Below, in pieces: positions 23,819-35,900 of a DNA stretch of 41,162 bases. Within the stretch, counting starts at the first letter, position 1. The number at the start of each line of letters is the position of its first letter. Below the pieces are notes generated by a model, which worked only from the letters and a program-made list of their open reading frames with translations, did no database searches and was not told the DNA's origin. Both the position numbers and the translations under genes were made by a program. This DNA comes from an uncultured Bacteroidales bacterium (GTDB lineage Bacteria > Bacteroidota > Bacteroidia > Bacteroidales > Paludibacteraceae). Location: positions 1 to 41,162 of the forward strand of contig CAIKVR010000006.1 of NCBI GenBank assembly GCA_903830915.1, given 5' to 3'.

Positions 23819-26800
23819 ATGAAAAAACTAATCATTATTGCCTTAGTGGCAATTTCAACAGCAGCTCTTCCTTATAACAATACTTTTATTTTTTCGGGTA
23901 TTGGAGCCAGTAACACTGTAGATTCTGTAGTTGTGCAAAATATCACACAACTGATAACCCTAACTGTTCCGGCGGGTAATTCTCTGAATCTGACGGATAC
24001 GCCCAGTGCAATTGAACAACTAAGTGCAACCGACGAAACAATTCGGATTTATCCCAATGAGTCTGATGGGAAATACACTGTTCAATTCAATACAAAAAAC
24101 GATGGCAGCACTCAAATCAATGCATATAGTGTAGATGGTCGAAAAATTGTAGGTTTAACTCAGCAGCTCTCGGAAGGCATCAATTCATTTCAGCTTAGCT
24201 TGCCAAAGGGAGCCTATATTATTCAGGTTAATGGGAAAGGATTTAATTATGCTGCGAAAATGATTAGCCAAACCAAAACCCAAAGTCAGGCTGCAATTGC
24301 TTTTAAAGCCAACCAAAAGTCTGCAACCAAAAGTCTACAGAAAGCTAAAAGTGATGTGGGTGTAACTACCATGGTTTGTAAAAACAATGATTTTATCGTA
24401 TTTAAAGCCTATTCGGGTAATTTTATTTCCTATCGAACAGTCAGTTTTTGGACTTATAATTCAACTTATAATTGGTCTTTTTACTTTGTAGATTGTCATG
24501 ACACCAACGGAACTAACTACGCCACAGTATTTATTGGCAATCAGCTATGGATGGCTGAGAACCTGAAAACTACTAAATACCGCACAGGTGAAAACATAAG
24601 TAATGTAACCAGTAATACTTCCTGGGCTGCTTTGACCGGTGGAGCCTGGTGCGATTACAACAACGATGCTGCTAACGGCACGAAATACGGACACCTTTAC
24701 AACTGGTTTACTGCAAACGACAACCGCAATATAGCTCCCGCAGGTTGGCATATACCTTCCAATGCCGAATGGGCAGCACTGATAAAAAATTACAGTCATT
24801 TTGGAACAGGTAACGTTCTGGATAGTTTGACTGCCGGAAAAGCTTTAAAAGAAACGGGCACTGCCAATTGGGCAGCTGCCAATTCTGCTACCAACGAATT
24901 CGCTTTCTCGGCATTACCCGGAGGATATCGTACCACCAATCTTTTTGATTCATTGGGTTACTTAGGTGCCTGGTGGACAGCCACGTTGGGAGATAATGCC
25001 AATGCACTGAGCCGACAAATGAGATATAATTCTGATGGAGTTTCGACGGTTAATTCATTAAAGAATAGTGGTTTTTCAATTCGTTGTACGCTTGATTTTG
25101 GATTTCCAATAATTACAGGCGACTCGGTTGTTGACATAAAAGAAACATCAGCAACCATTTGGTGGTATTTTTCTAATTATGTAGGATCATCAATTACCGA
25201 ACAAGGCGTTTGTTATAGCACCTCGCCTATGCCTACAAAAGACAATAACAAATCCAGCGGTAAAATTACCGGTCTGAACCCCAATACAAAATATTATGCA
25301 AGAGCTTATGCAACCAATAGTTTTGGAACATCTTATGGCAAAGAAATCAGTTTTACAACATTGCCATTTAATGTCGATGCAAATTTTGCAAAAATTTATT
25401 CCAGTTTAGGGTTAACAGGAAATCAACAACCTGCCGGAGACCCCGATATTCCAGCAGTCGATGAAAGTTTTATTGATTTTGTGCGTGGAATTTGGAATAT
25501 GAATGAACTTTCTACAGACGAGGCAATTTGTGCTTGGAATGATTATTTTATCCCTGAATTAAATTTCAATAACTGGACAAGCCAAAACGCACAAGTACGT
25601 GGTATATATAATCGATTGCTATTTAATGTTTCTGTTTGCAATTACTTCATTTCTCAAACTTCGACCAAAACCGATGATATTTCATTAAAACAGCGGGCTG
25701 AAGCACGTTTTATCCGCGCATTAAATTATTACTATTTGCTGGATATGTTTGGAAAAGTGCCATTTACCGAAGGAAATTCGTTTGCAAATACCACTCAACT
25801 AAGCAGAACCGAACTATTCAATTATATTGATACTGAACTGGCACAATGTGAAACAAATCTATCGAATCCACTTCAAGCACCTTACGGACGGGCTGATAAA
25901 GCAGCTAACTGGTTATTACATTCCAGATTATTGTTGAATGCCGAAGTGTACACAGGTTCGCAACGATGGGCGGATGCTGCTACATACTCCAAAAAAGTAA
26001 TGGATTCGGGATATAGCTTGTGTCCAACTTTCAAACAGCTTTTTATGGCCGATAATGATGGTTCAGGTACTGTGAACAAAGCACGACAGGAAATTATTTT
26101 ACCCATTGTTGCCGATGGTATTACTGCTAAAAGCTGGGGATCGTCTAACTTTCTGATTGCTTCAACTCGCACAAGTGGAATGGTAAACTGGGGTACAAAT
26201 CAGGGCTGGGCAGGTAATCGTGCCCGTGCCACATTAGTCAAAAAATTCTTTCCTACAGGGTCTAGCTTCTTTTCAAATAATGCGGATTTATCAACTGCGA
26301 TTTTGGCTTCACTAAAAGATAGCCGTGCACTTTTTGATAAAGGTTCTGTAAGTTCCGGATATACTGTTACAACTGCAAGTAATTTCAGGGATGGGTATCA
26401 GGTTATCAAATTCAGTAACCTGCGCGCTGATGGCGCTGCAACCAGTAGCATACAATTTCCTGATATGGATGTGCCATTTTTACGTGCTGCCGAAGCTTAC
26501 TTAACCTATGCCGAAGCGATATACCGAACAGGAAACACTTCAGAAGCACTCACGGTAATCAATCAATTGCGCACAAGAGCTGGTGCTGTAGCGAAAACAA
26601 GTATCGACTTAGCAGGAATACTCGACGAAAAAGCCCGCGAATTCTTCTTTGAAGGACAACGCCGTACTGACCTTATCCGATTTGGAAATTATGGAGGTGG
26701 CAGTTATAACTGGGACTGGAAAGGCGGACTAAGCACCGGTACGGGCTTTGATGCACACTTTAATATTTTCCCAATTCCACAAACAGAACTAAATACAAAT

Positions 26801-26830
26801 CAAAAACTGCTACAAAACCCGGGTTATTGA
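23819..26830 (+). CDS. Secreted FISUMP-Fn3-SusD fusion protein
   Basis: This 1003-residue protein joins modules that are normally separate. A signal peptide (1 to about 17, no lipobox) leads to a beta domain, then a T9SS-tail-like module at about 80-145 (IRIYPNESDGKYTVQF, AYSVDGRKIV, LPKGAYIIQVNG). A FISUMP domain follows at about 224-425 (LWMAENLKTTKYRTGE, NIAPAGWHIPSNAEW, ALPGGYR, FSIRC), then an Fn3-like domain at 428-517. From about 518 to the end it is a SusD/RagB domain: TDEAICAWND, AEARFIRALNYYYLLDMFGK, and the classic ending FPIPQTELNTNQKLLQNPGY. SusD proteins bind glycans on the cell surface with a SusC partner; no susC is nearby. The normal SusD lipobox and first 40-50 residues are replaced by the FISUMP part. 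The frame is intact across the junction. A shared leader with the next gene suggests co-expression. Confidence 0.88.
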   Translation: MKKLIIIALVAISTAALPYNNTFIFSGIGASNTVDSVVVQNITQLITLTVPAGNSLNLTDTPSAIEQLSATDETIRIYPNESDGKYTVQFNTKNDGSTQINAYSVDGRKIVGLTQQLSEGINSFQLSLPKGAYIIQVNGKGFNYAAKMISQTKTQSQAAIAFKANQKSATKSLQKAKSDVGVTTMVCKNNDFIVFKAYSGNFISYRTVSFWTYNSTYNWSFYFVDCHDTNGTNYATVFIGNQLWMAENLKTTKYRTGENISNVTSNTSWAALTGGAWCDYNNDAANGTKYGHLYNWFTANDNRNIAPAGWHIPSNAEWAALIKNYSHFGTGNVLDSLTAGKALKETGTANWAAANSATNEFAFSALPGGYRTTNLFDSLGYLGAWWTATLGDNANALSRQMRYNSDGVSTVNSLKNSGFSIRCTLDFGFPIITGDSVVDIKETSATIWWYFSNYVGSSITEQGVCYSTSPMPTKDNNKSSGKITGLNPNTKYYARAYATNSFGTSYGKEISFTTLPFNVDANFAKIYSSLGLTGNQQPAGDPDIPAVDESFIDFVRGIWNMNELSTDEAICAWNDYFIPELNFNNWTSQNAQVRGIYNRLLFNVSVCNYFISQTSTKTDDISLKQRAEARFIRALNYYYLLDMFGKVPFTEGNSFANTTQLSRTELFNYIDTELAQCETNLSNPLQAPYGRADKAANWLLHSRLLLNAEVYTGSQRWADAATYSKKVMDSGYSLCPTFKQLFMADNDGSGTVNKARQEIILPIVADGITAKSWGSSNFLIASTRTSGMVNWGTNQGWAGNRARATLVKKFFPTGSSFFSNNADLSTAILASLKDSRALFDKGSVSSGYTVTTASNFRDGYQVIKFSNLRADGAATSSIQFPDMDVPFLRAAEAYLTYAEAIYRTGNTSEALTVINQLRTRAGAVAKTSIDLAGILDEKAREFFFEGQRRTDLIRFGNYGGGSYNWDWKGGLSTGTGFDAHFNIFPIPQTELNTNQKLLQNPGY

Positions 26831-26840
26831 GCATAGAGAT

Positions 26841-26873
26841 AGTGATAGTCTCACTTGGAGTGAGGCAATCGCT
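26841..26873. repeat. 33-bp palindromic repeat, copy 3
   Basis: Outer arms AGTGAT/ATCGCT show a compensatory C-G to G-C change relative to copy 2, plus a G-T wobble. The inner arms CTCACT/AGTGAG and centre TGG are unchanged. It sits in the 93-base spacer between the two large genes, 50 bases before the next ATG. Confidence 0.75.
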
Positions 26874-26923
26874 AGGAATACGAAAATCAAACAAAACATC
26901 AACAACAAATAAAAATTACAATC

Positions 26924-29900
26924 ATGAAACTATTAAAATTTAAAACTCTCCTTCTAATCGTTAGCATTGTACTGGGAAGTTCAACAATTAATGGACAAAC
27001 TCTTGCCGGTTGGGATTTTAGCACTCAGGCTGGTGGAGCAGGTAATTTTGGAACAAGTCCGTTAGCTGCAACTACAAGTGTGGCAAACGCATCAATTGGC
27101 AGCCTTACGCGTGGGTCAGGTTTTGGCACTTTATCCGGTGCGGGTGTTGTAGGGGCCTGGGGTTCAACAAACTATACCGTTTCCGGTACGTTGGCAGGAG
27201 AAATTACTGCTAATAAGTTTTTCAGCTTTACAATATCACCTAATGTCGGCTTTAAAGTATCATTATTGGGTATCAGTGCCTATAATATACGGAGGTCAAA
27301 CACGGGTCCCACAACAGGGCAATGGCAATATCAAATTGGAAGTGGAACGTTTCAAAATATTGGTACAGCCATAACCTGGGGCACAAATACCACATCTACC
27401 GGTAATGCTCAATTAGCTATTGATTTAAGCGCATTAGCTGATTTGCAAAATGTAACTTCGACCATAACCATTCGATTAGTTAATTACGGTGCGACTGGTT
27501 CTGGAGGAACGTGTTACATTAAAGATTTAGGAAATACAACCAGTAATGATTTAGTTGTTAATGGTATAGTTAGTTCTGCCTATGTTGCACCTAGCATATC
27601 GTCATTTTCACCAACTTCAGGAGCCACGGGATCAACTGTAACTATAACGGGCTCAAACTTTACGGGTGGTACAGCAGTGAGTATTGGTGGTACAGCTGTA
27701 ACGTCGTTTGTAGTAAATTCTGATACGCAGATAACAGCAGTTGTAGCTTCTGGTTCTACAGGTGCAATTAGTGTTATGAATTCCTATGGTTTAGTTTGTA
27801 ATAGTTCAGGCACATTTACCTATATTCCCGCACCAACCATTACAAGCTTCACGCCAACAAACGGATGCAACGGTTCTAGCATTACCATATCCGGTACAGG
27901 TTTTAATGGTGCAACAGCTGTTAGCTTTGGCGGAACAGCAGCAAGTTCATTTATTGTCAATTCTGACACTCAAATCTCAGCAGTGTATGGAAGTGGTTCT
28001 ACTGGTAATATTGCTGTTACCACACCGGGTGGTTCGGTAAGCAGTAATACAAATTTTACTGAGGGTGCAGCTATTACAAGCTATGCATACGTTTCAAATC
28101 AAGGTAATAATACCGTGAGTGTAATCAATACAGCTACCAGTACGGTTACAGCAACCGTAAATGTTGGCAACACACCTTCCGGAGTATGCATAAGTCCCGA
28201 TGGAAAAAAAGTTTATGTATCAAATGGGGGTAGCAATACTGTGAGTGTAATCAATACAGCTACCAATACCGTGACATCTACTATAGCTGTAGGTACCAGT
28301 CCGTATGGAATATGCATTAGCCCCGACGGAAGCAAAGTATATGTGGCCAATGAAATGAGCTCAAATGTGAGCGTGATAAATACCGTTACCAATACTGTTT
28401 CAGCCACCGTTTCAGCAGGTTCACATCCCAATGGAATAAGTATTAGCCCCGATGGCAGTAAGGTTTACGTGGTGAATTGGGGTAATAATAATGTGAATGT
28501 GATTAATACGGCTACCAATACTGTTACAGCAACCATTACGGTAGGCAATGGACCATTTGGAGTTTGCGTTAGCCCCGATGGCAGTAAGGCCTATGTAACA
28601 AATAGGAATAGTAATAATGTGAGTGTAATCAATATAGCAACCAACACTGTAACTGCTACTGTGGCAGTTGGTACATTTCCATTCGGCATAAGTGTAAGTC
28701 CAGATGGTAGCAAAGTTTATGTGGCAAATCAGAGCAGCAATACAGTGAGTGTGATTAGTACGACAATAAATACTGTAACAGCTACTGTAGCAGTGGGTAC
28801 TAATCCATTTGGAACAAGTGTTAGCCCGGATGGAACTAAAGTATATGTGTCGAATATAAATAGTAATAATGTGAGTGTGATAAATGCGGGTAGCAATACC
28901 GTTACATCTACGGTGGCCATAGGAACTCATCCCTATTCATTTGGGAATTTGATAGGAGATGTGGTTTCTGAGTGTATCCCACTACCTACCATTACAAGCT
29001 TTACGCCAACAAGTGGAGGTGCAGGTACAATCGTTACTATTACAGGTACAAACCTAATAGCCGGAGGAACATTAGTAAATATTGGAGGGGCATCAACTAT
29101 GAGTAATAACGTTGTAAATGCAACAACGGTTACAGCAGTCGTGGTAAGTGGAGCAACAGGAACGATTAGCGTTACAACTACGGGTGGAAAGGCTGTTAGT
29201 TCAGATACATTTACATTTATTCCTGCTCCAATCATTACCGGCTTTACACCAACCAACGGAAGTAACGGAAATACAGTAGTTATTACCGGAACAAATCTGA
29301 GCACTACCACCGCAGTAAGCATTGGTGGAACAGCGGCAACTTCATTTACTGTAAATTCGGATACGCAGGTAACGGCAACAATAGGAACAGGAAAAACGGG
29401 AACCATTAGCTTAACCACTTTAGGTGGAACAGCTACAAGCACAGGTACATTTACCTATAATATTGTATCTACCGCCGGAGGATTAGCCGCAGCCATTACT
29501 GCCGCAGGTTATAACCTCAGCACCATGACCAACCTGACATTTACAGGCACCATTGATGCACGAGATTTTAAAACCATGCGCGACGATATGCCACTGCTAG
29601 CAGTGCTCGATATGAGTGGAGCAACCATAAGTGCTTATACTGGAACATTGGGTACGGGGGGTACAGGCAGTATTGTTTATCCGGCTAATGAAATACCGCA
29701 AAATGCATTCTTTAACTCTAGTTATGTTGGGAAAGTTTCTCTGATCTCAGTAGCCATGCCTACTTCGGTTACTTCGATTGGAATAGCAGCTTTTACTGGT
29801 TGTAGCGGTCTGACCGGTAGTCTAACTATACCTACATCCGTTACAAACATAGGAAGTAATGCTTTTTTTGGTTGTAGTGGTCTGACAGGCAATCTAACAA

Positions 29901-32900
29901 TTGGTAATTCGGTAATTACAATCGGAGATTTTGCTTTTGCTTATTGTAGTGGTCTAACAGGTAGTCTTACAATACCAAATTCAATAAGTAACATTGGAAA
30001 CGAAGCTTTTTCTAATTGCAGTGGTCTAACTGGCAATTTAATTATTGGGAATGGTGTGACAATTATTGGGAATAAAGCTTTTGCAAGTTGCAGTGGTCTG
30101 ACAGGTAATTTATCGATGCCAAATTTAGTGACGACTATAGGACATTATGCTTTTACTGGTTGTAGTGGTCTGACAGGCAATCTAACAATTGGTAATTCCG
30201 TAACGACAATCGGAGATTATGCTTTTGCTTATTGCAGTGGTCTAACAGGTAGTCTTACAATACCAAATTTTGTAACAAACATTGGAGCAATGGCTTTTTA
30301 TAAATGTAGCGGTTTTAAGGGAAGTCTGACTATAGGCAATGCACTAACTATTATTGGAGAAGGAGCATTTTTTGATTGCAGTGGTCTTGTTGGTAGTCTG
30401 ACTATTCCTAATTTGGCAACAACCATAGGTGCAAATGCATTTTATGGTTGTAATGGTCTAACTGGCAGTATAATAATTGGAAGTTCTGTGACTAATATTG
30501 GAACAGGAGCATTTTATTTTTGCAGCAATATTACTTCTGTTTCAATACCTAGCTCCGTCAGCGTTATTGGTAGTAATGCTTTTGTAAATTGCACCAATCT
30601 TGGGTCAATTTATGCACATCCTATCACACCTATAAATCTAACAAACTCAGCAATTGTGTTTTCTGGAGTCAACAAAACAACTTGTAAATTACATGTTCCT
30701 TCTGGTTCTGGTTCGCTGTATGCCGCTGCTAATCAATGGATGGATTTTACGAATATATCTGAAGGATTTATAACTCCTACTGTAACTACCGAAGCGGTAA
30801 GCACCATAACAGGAACTACCGCTACAGGGAATGGAACGATAACCAACTTAGGTGATGTAAACCCAACCCAATACGGCGTGGTGTGGAGTACATCTACTAA
30901 TCCGGATATTTCGTTAAGTACCAAAACTACACAAGGAGCAAAATCTGCGACAGGTGCATTTACGTCTGCAATCACCGGCTTATCACCTAATACACAGTAT
31001 TATGTAAAAGCCTATGCCACCAACGGTGCAGGAACAAGTTATGGAAGTGAAGTGACGTTTACAACCTTGCCTGCCCCAACCATTACCAGTTTTACGCCAA
31101 CAAATGGATGTACCGGCACAACGGTTACCATTACTGGTACCGATTTTACAGGTGCAACGGCGGTAAGTTTTGGTGGAACTCCTGCTACTTCCTTCACTGT
31201 AGTAAATCCAACTACCATTACAGCAGTATTTGGTAACGTTACAACAGGAAAAATTACAGTGACTACTGCAGGTGGTTCGGTAAATAGTACTACTAGTTTT
31301 ATAGAAGGTAGCAGTTATGTCACTTATGCATATATAGCAAGTTCAGGTAGTAATTCCGTAAGAGTAATTAATACAATTACCAATGCTTTAACAGCTACCG
31401 TGACCGTAGGTACATATCCTTACGGAGTAAGCGTTAGCCCCGATGGCAGCAAGGTCTATGTCACAAATTGGAAAAGCAATACAGTAAGCGTTATCAATAC
31501 GGCTACCAATGCTGTAATAGCCACTATAACAGTAGGTAATGGTCCTGAAGGTATAAGTGTTAGCCCTGATTGTAGCAGGGTCTATGTAACAAATAATGGT
31601 AGCAATACCGTGAGCGTTATTAATACGGCTACCAATGCCGTAACAGCTACTGTGGCGGTAGGTAGTGCTCCTTCTGGAGTAAGCATTAGTCCCGATGGCA
31701 GCAAAGTTTATGTGGCAAATGCAAATAGTAGTAGTAATAACGTGAGTGTTATCAATACGGCTACTAATTCGGTTGTAGCTACTGTAGTTGTAGGTACTAA
31801 TCCTGATCAATTAAGCGTTAGTCCCGATGGAAGCAAGGTCTATGTGGTGAATGCAGGTAATGATAATTCAGTCAGTGTTATCAATACTGCTACCAATTCA
31901 GTAACAGCTACTGTGGCAGTAGGTATTTATCCTCAAGGAGTTTGCATAAGCCCCGATGGAAGCAAAGTTTATGTGGCAAATCACAATAGTACTACCGTGA
32001 GCGTTATCAATACTGCTACTAATACAGTAACCTCCACAGTCTTGGTAGGTACTTTTTCTTCAGGCATAAGCGTTAGCCCTGATGGAAACAAAGTCTATGT
32101 GGTAGATTCTCAGCGGGATATTGTAAATATAATCAATACAACTACCAATACTGTAACAAGCACAATACCAATTGGAAGTTTGTCTTATTCGCTTGGTAAT
32201 TTTATTGCCAATGTGGTAACGCCTTGTATTCCTGCACCAACTATTACAAGCTTTACTCCTACAAGTGGAGGTATAGGTGCAACGGTTACCATTACCGGTA
32301 CAGACCTAACCGGAGCATCGGCAGTAAGTATAGGTGGTACTTCGGCAAGCTCAGTTACTGTGGTAAATGCAACTACCGTTACGGCAGTGGTGGGAAGTGG
32401 AACAACTGGAACTATTAGCTTAACCACTCCGGGTGGTACGGCTGTAAGTTCGGGTACATTTAGCTTTGTTCCTGCTCCAACGATAACTTCATTTACTCCA
32501 ACAACTTCCGGAGTTGGCGCAATTGTAACCATTAGCGGTACAAACCTGACCGGAACTTCGGCAGTAAGCATAGGTGGGACTTCGGCAAGTTCAGTCACCG
32601 TAGTGGATGCAAATACTGTTACGGCAATAGTTGGAAATGGCACAACCGGGACAATCAGCATCACAACTCCGGGTGGTACGGCTGTAAGTGCAGATACATA
32701 CAACTTTATTCCCGCTCCAACCATTAGCAGTTTTACGCCTACAAATGGAGGTACTGGAAATACAGTAATCATTTCGGGAACAAATCTGCTCACTACCACG
32801 GGAGTAAGCATAGGCTTTACATTAGCAAGTTCATTTATCGTAAATTCAGACACACAAATAACCGCAACTTTAGGAAGCGGAGCAACTGGAGCTATTGGCG

Positions 32901-35900
32901 TAAATACGTTGGGTGGAACAGCAATTAGTTCGGGTATCTTTACTTTTACTCCAGCTCCAACCATAACTTCATTTAGTCCAACGAGTGGTCTTATTGGAAG
33001 TAGTGTAACAATTACAGGAACAGGTTTTAATGCCATTGCGGCCCAGAATATTGTTTACTTTGGTGGAGCAAAAGCTACAGTAACATCTGCTACTGCAACA
33101 TCGCTAAACGTAACAGTACCTAATGGTTCAACGTATGAACCTATTTCTGTAACGTCTTCAATAAGTGGATTAACTGCATATTCTGCTAAAGCATTTGATG
33201 TTTCTTTCATTTCATCAGGAATAATTGATTCAAACTCTTTTGATTCAAAAGTTGATTTTGCAACAGGTGTACAACCTTATGGAATCGTTTCCGCTGACCT
33301 TGATTTAGATGGTAAATCTGATTTGGTTATTCCAAATACAAATTCATCAAATACTGTCTCTGTTTTACGAAACAATGCTACTGTTGGATCAATCAACAGT
33401 TCTTCGTTGAATTCCAATGTCACATTTACAAGCGGAAACAATGTAGGTTCGGCAAGATTAGCAGATATAGATGGCGATGGAAAAAAAGATATAATTGAAT
33501 CAAACTATTCTGATAATACATTCTCTGTTTTGTTAAACACAAGCAGCCCCGGTTCAGTTACATCTTCTTCGTTTGCAACAAGAGTTAGTTTCACAACCGG
33601 TTCAAATCCAGTAGGTATTGCAGTAAATGATATTGATATGGATGGTAAGCCGGATGTGATTGTTGTGAACTGTCAGGGTGACAATATCTCTGTATTCAGA
33701 AATACATCTACATTAGGTAATATTTCATTCGCTCCCAAAGTTGATTTTCCTATTGGTGGTCAATCATTTTATGTAATGTTACGGGATTTGGACGGCGATG
33801 GAAAACCTGAAATGATTGTAAATGTAAGTGGAAGCTTTAAAATTTTTAGAAATATCAGTACACAAGGTATTATTGATTCATCGTCTTTTGCAAGTGAGAC
33901 ATTTATTTCGATTGGTGGTTCTCCGCGCGATTTTGATGTTGCAGATATAGATGGCGATGGGAAAGTGGATATACTAGTTCCAAATCAGAAAAGTGCAAAT
34001 TTTTCGGTATTTAAAAATTTAAGTACATCTGGCAATATTTTATTCAACTCTGCTGTAAACTTTGCTTCTGTTACCTCACCAGTAAGTGCAAAAATAGGAG
34101 ATATTGATGGTGATGGAAAACCTGATGTAGTTATTGTAGGAAGTAACAATGCGCAGGTATTTAAAAATACAAGTACCTCTGGAAACATTTCTTTTAATTC
34201 GGGCATATCTTATGCCGTGGGAAATGCACCTATGAACTCAGCAATTGTTGATATTGACGGGGATGGAAAGCCTGAGATTTGCGTGGCTAACTTTAGTGAT
34301 AATAACATATCCATTCTTCGTAATAAAATTTCTAATGCACCAACCATCAGCAGCTTCACTCCAACAACTGGAGCATTAGTAACAATTACCGGAACAAACC
34401 TAAGCACTGCCACTACAGTGAGTATTGGCGGAACTGCGGTCAGCTCATTTACTGTAATTTCTGATACTCAGATTTCAGCTGTAGCAGCTACCGGTTCAAA
34501 CGGAACGATAAGTGTAACCACTCCGGGTGGAACGGCAAGAAGCGCAGGAACGTTTACAGTTAGTGGTGTAAATTACTTTGTAACTGTACCTGAGGGCACA
34601 AATGCCTGTTATATTTCCGGTTCAATGAACGGATGGACATTTACTGCCCTAACCAAAATAGATGCAACGCATTACACGGTAAATATTCCTACAGCCACAC
34701 TTAGCGATACGTATAAGTACTGTTCGGGGTCAATCTGGGCGTATGAAGAAACAGATATTTCGGGAAATCTGATTGCTGACAGAACTTATCATGCCAGCGA
34801 TGTAGTTGTTAGATGGCTTAATATCTACGACCCTGCTATTAATCCTACATCAATGACCTACACAGTTGCAGTTCCTGTCGGCACACAAACATGCTATATA
34901 TCGGGCGATTGGGATAATTATGTACAATTTATAGCTATGACACGGGTGGATGCCACGCATTACACGGTTACTATTCCTTCGTTACCCATCTATCGATATA
35001 AGTATTTATCAGGTACTGATTGGGCGTACGAAGAATTGGATGCAAATAATAGCAGTAATTTCCATAGAGTATATTCCGCATCAGATGTGGTTGTAAAATG
35101 GAAATCAGTATTTACTCCTGCACCAACAATAACTTCTTTCACTCCAACATCAGGAGGGGAGAGTTGTGCAATAACAATTACCGGAACTCATCTGACCGGA
35201 GCAACTGCTGTAAGTGTAGGTGGAATTCCTGTTTATTCCTTTGGCAATTATTCTGATACTCAGCTGGGAGCTAATGTAGGAACAGGAGCAACCGGAACAG
35301 TAAGTATAACAACTCCGGGTGGAACAGTTGTAAGTTCAGACACATTTACGTTTATTCCGCTACCGGTTATTAGTTCGTTTAGTCCAATATCAGGGCCAAC
35401 GGGTACTAAAGTAACGATAAAAGGTAAAAACTTTACCGGAGCTACTTTTGTGGGCATTGGAACTTCTAACATGAATTTACAATATACCGTAGAATCAGAT
35501 ACTATCATTACCTTTTATTCGGGAAGTACAAGCGGAAATATCCGAATTGACACCCCTGGTGGTATAGGCGGTGGAGATGTATTCACCACTTTGTGGCCAC
35601 CAACTATATCATGGGTTACACCAAACATAGGAGGAAGCGGAACAACGATTACAATTAACGGAACAAATTTAATCGGAACTTCATCTGTAACCATAGGTGG
35701 TACAGCAGTAAGCTCATTTACAGTTGTGGATAAAACTGCCATTATTGCAACAGTAGGAAATGGTGCTACAGGGACAATTAGTGTAACCACACCTGATGGT
35801 ACAGCCACAAGTGGAGATACATTTACTTTTATTCCTGCACCAATTATTAGTTCCTTCAGTCCAATATTCGGTCCAACGGGAACTGAAATTACGATAAAAG

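Noticed and set aside
23819-26830. Polysaccharide utilisation locus based on the SusD domain
   Set aside because: No susC, no glycoside hydrolase and no hybrid two-component or sigma/anti-sigma pair lie beside it; the GH28 gene is 15 kb away.
28213-29442. Long open frames antisense to the giant gene
   Set aside because: They mirror the repetitive, Thr/Val/Ser-rich TIG and YVTN codons, lack start context and family resemblance, and recur wherever those repeats occur (also 31388-33036 and 35260-36549).
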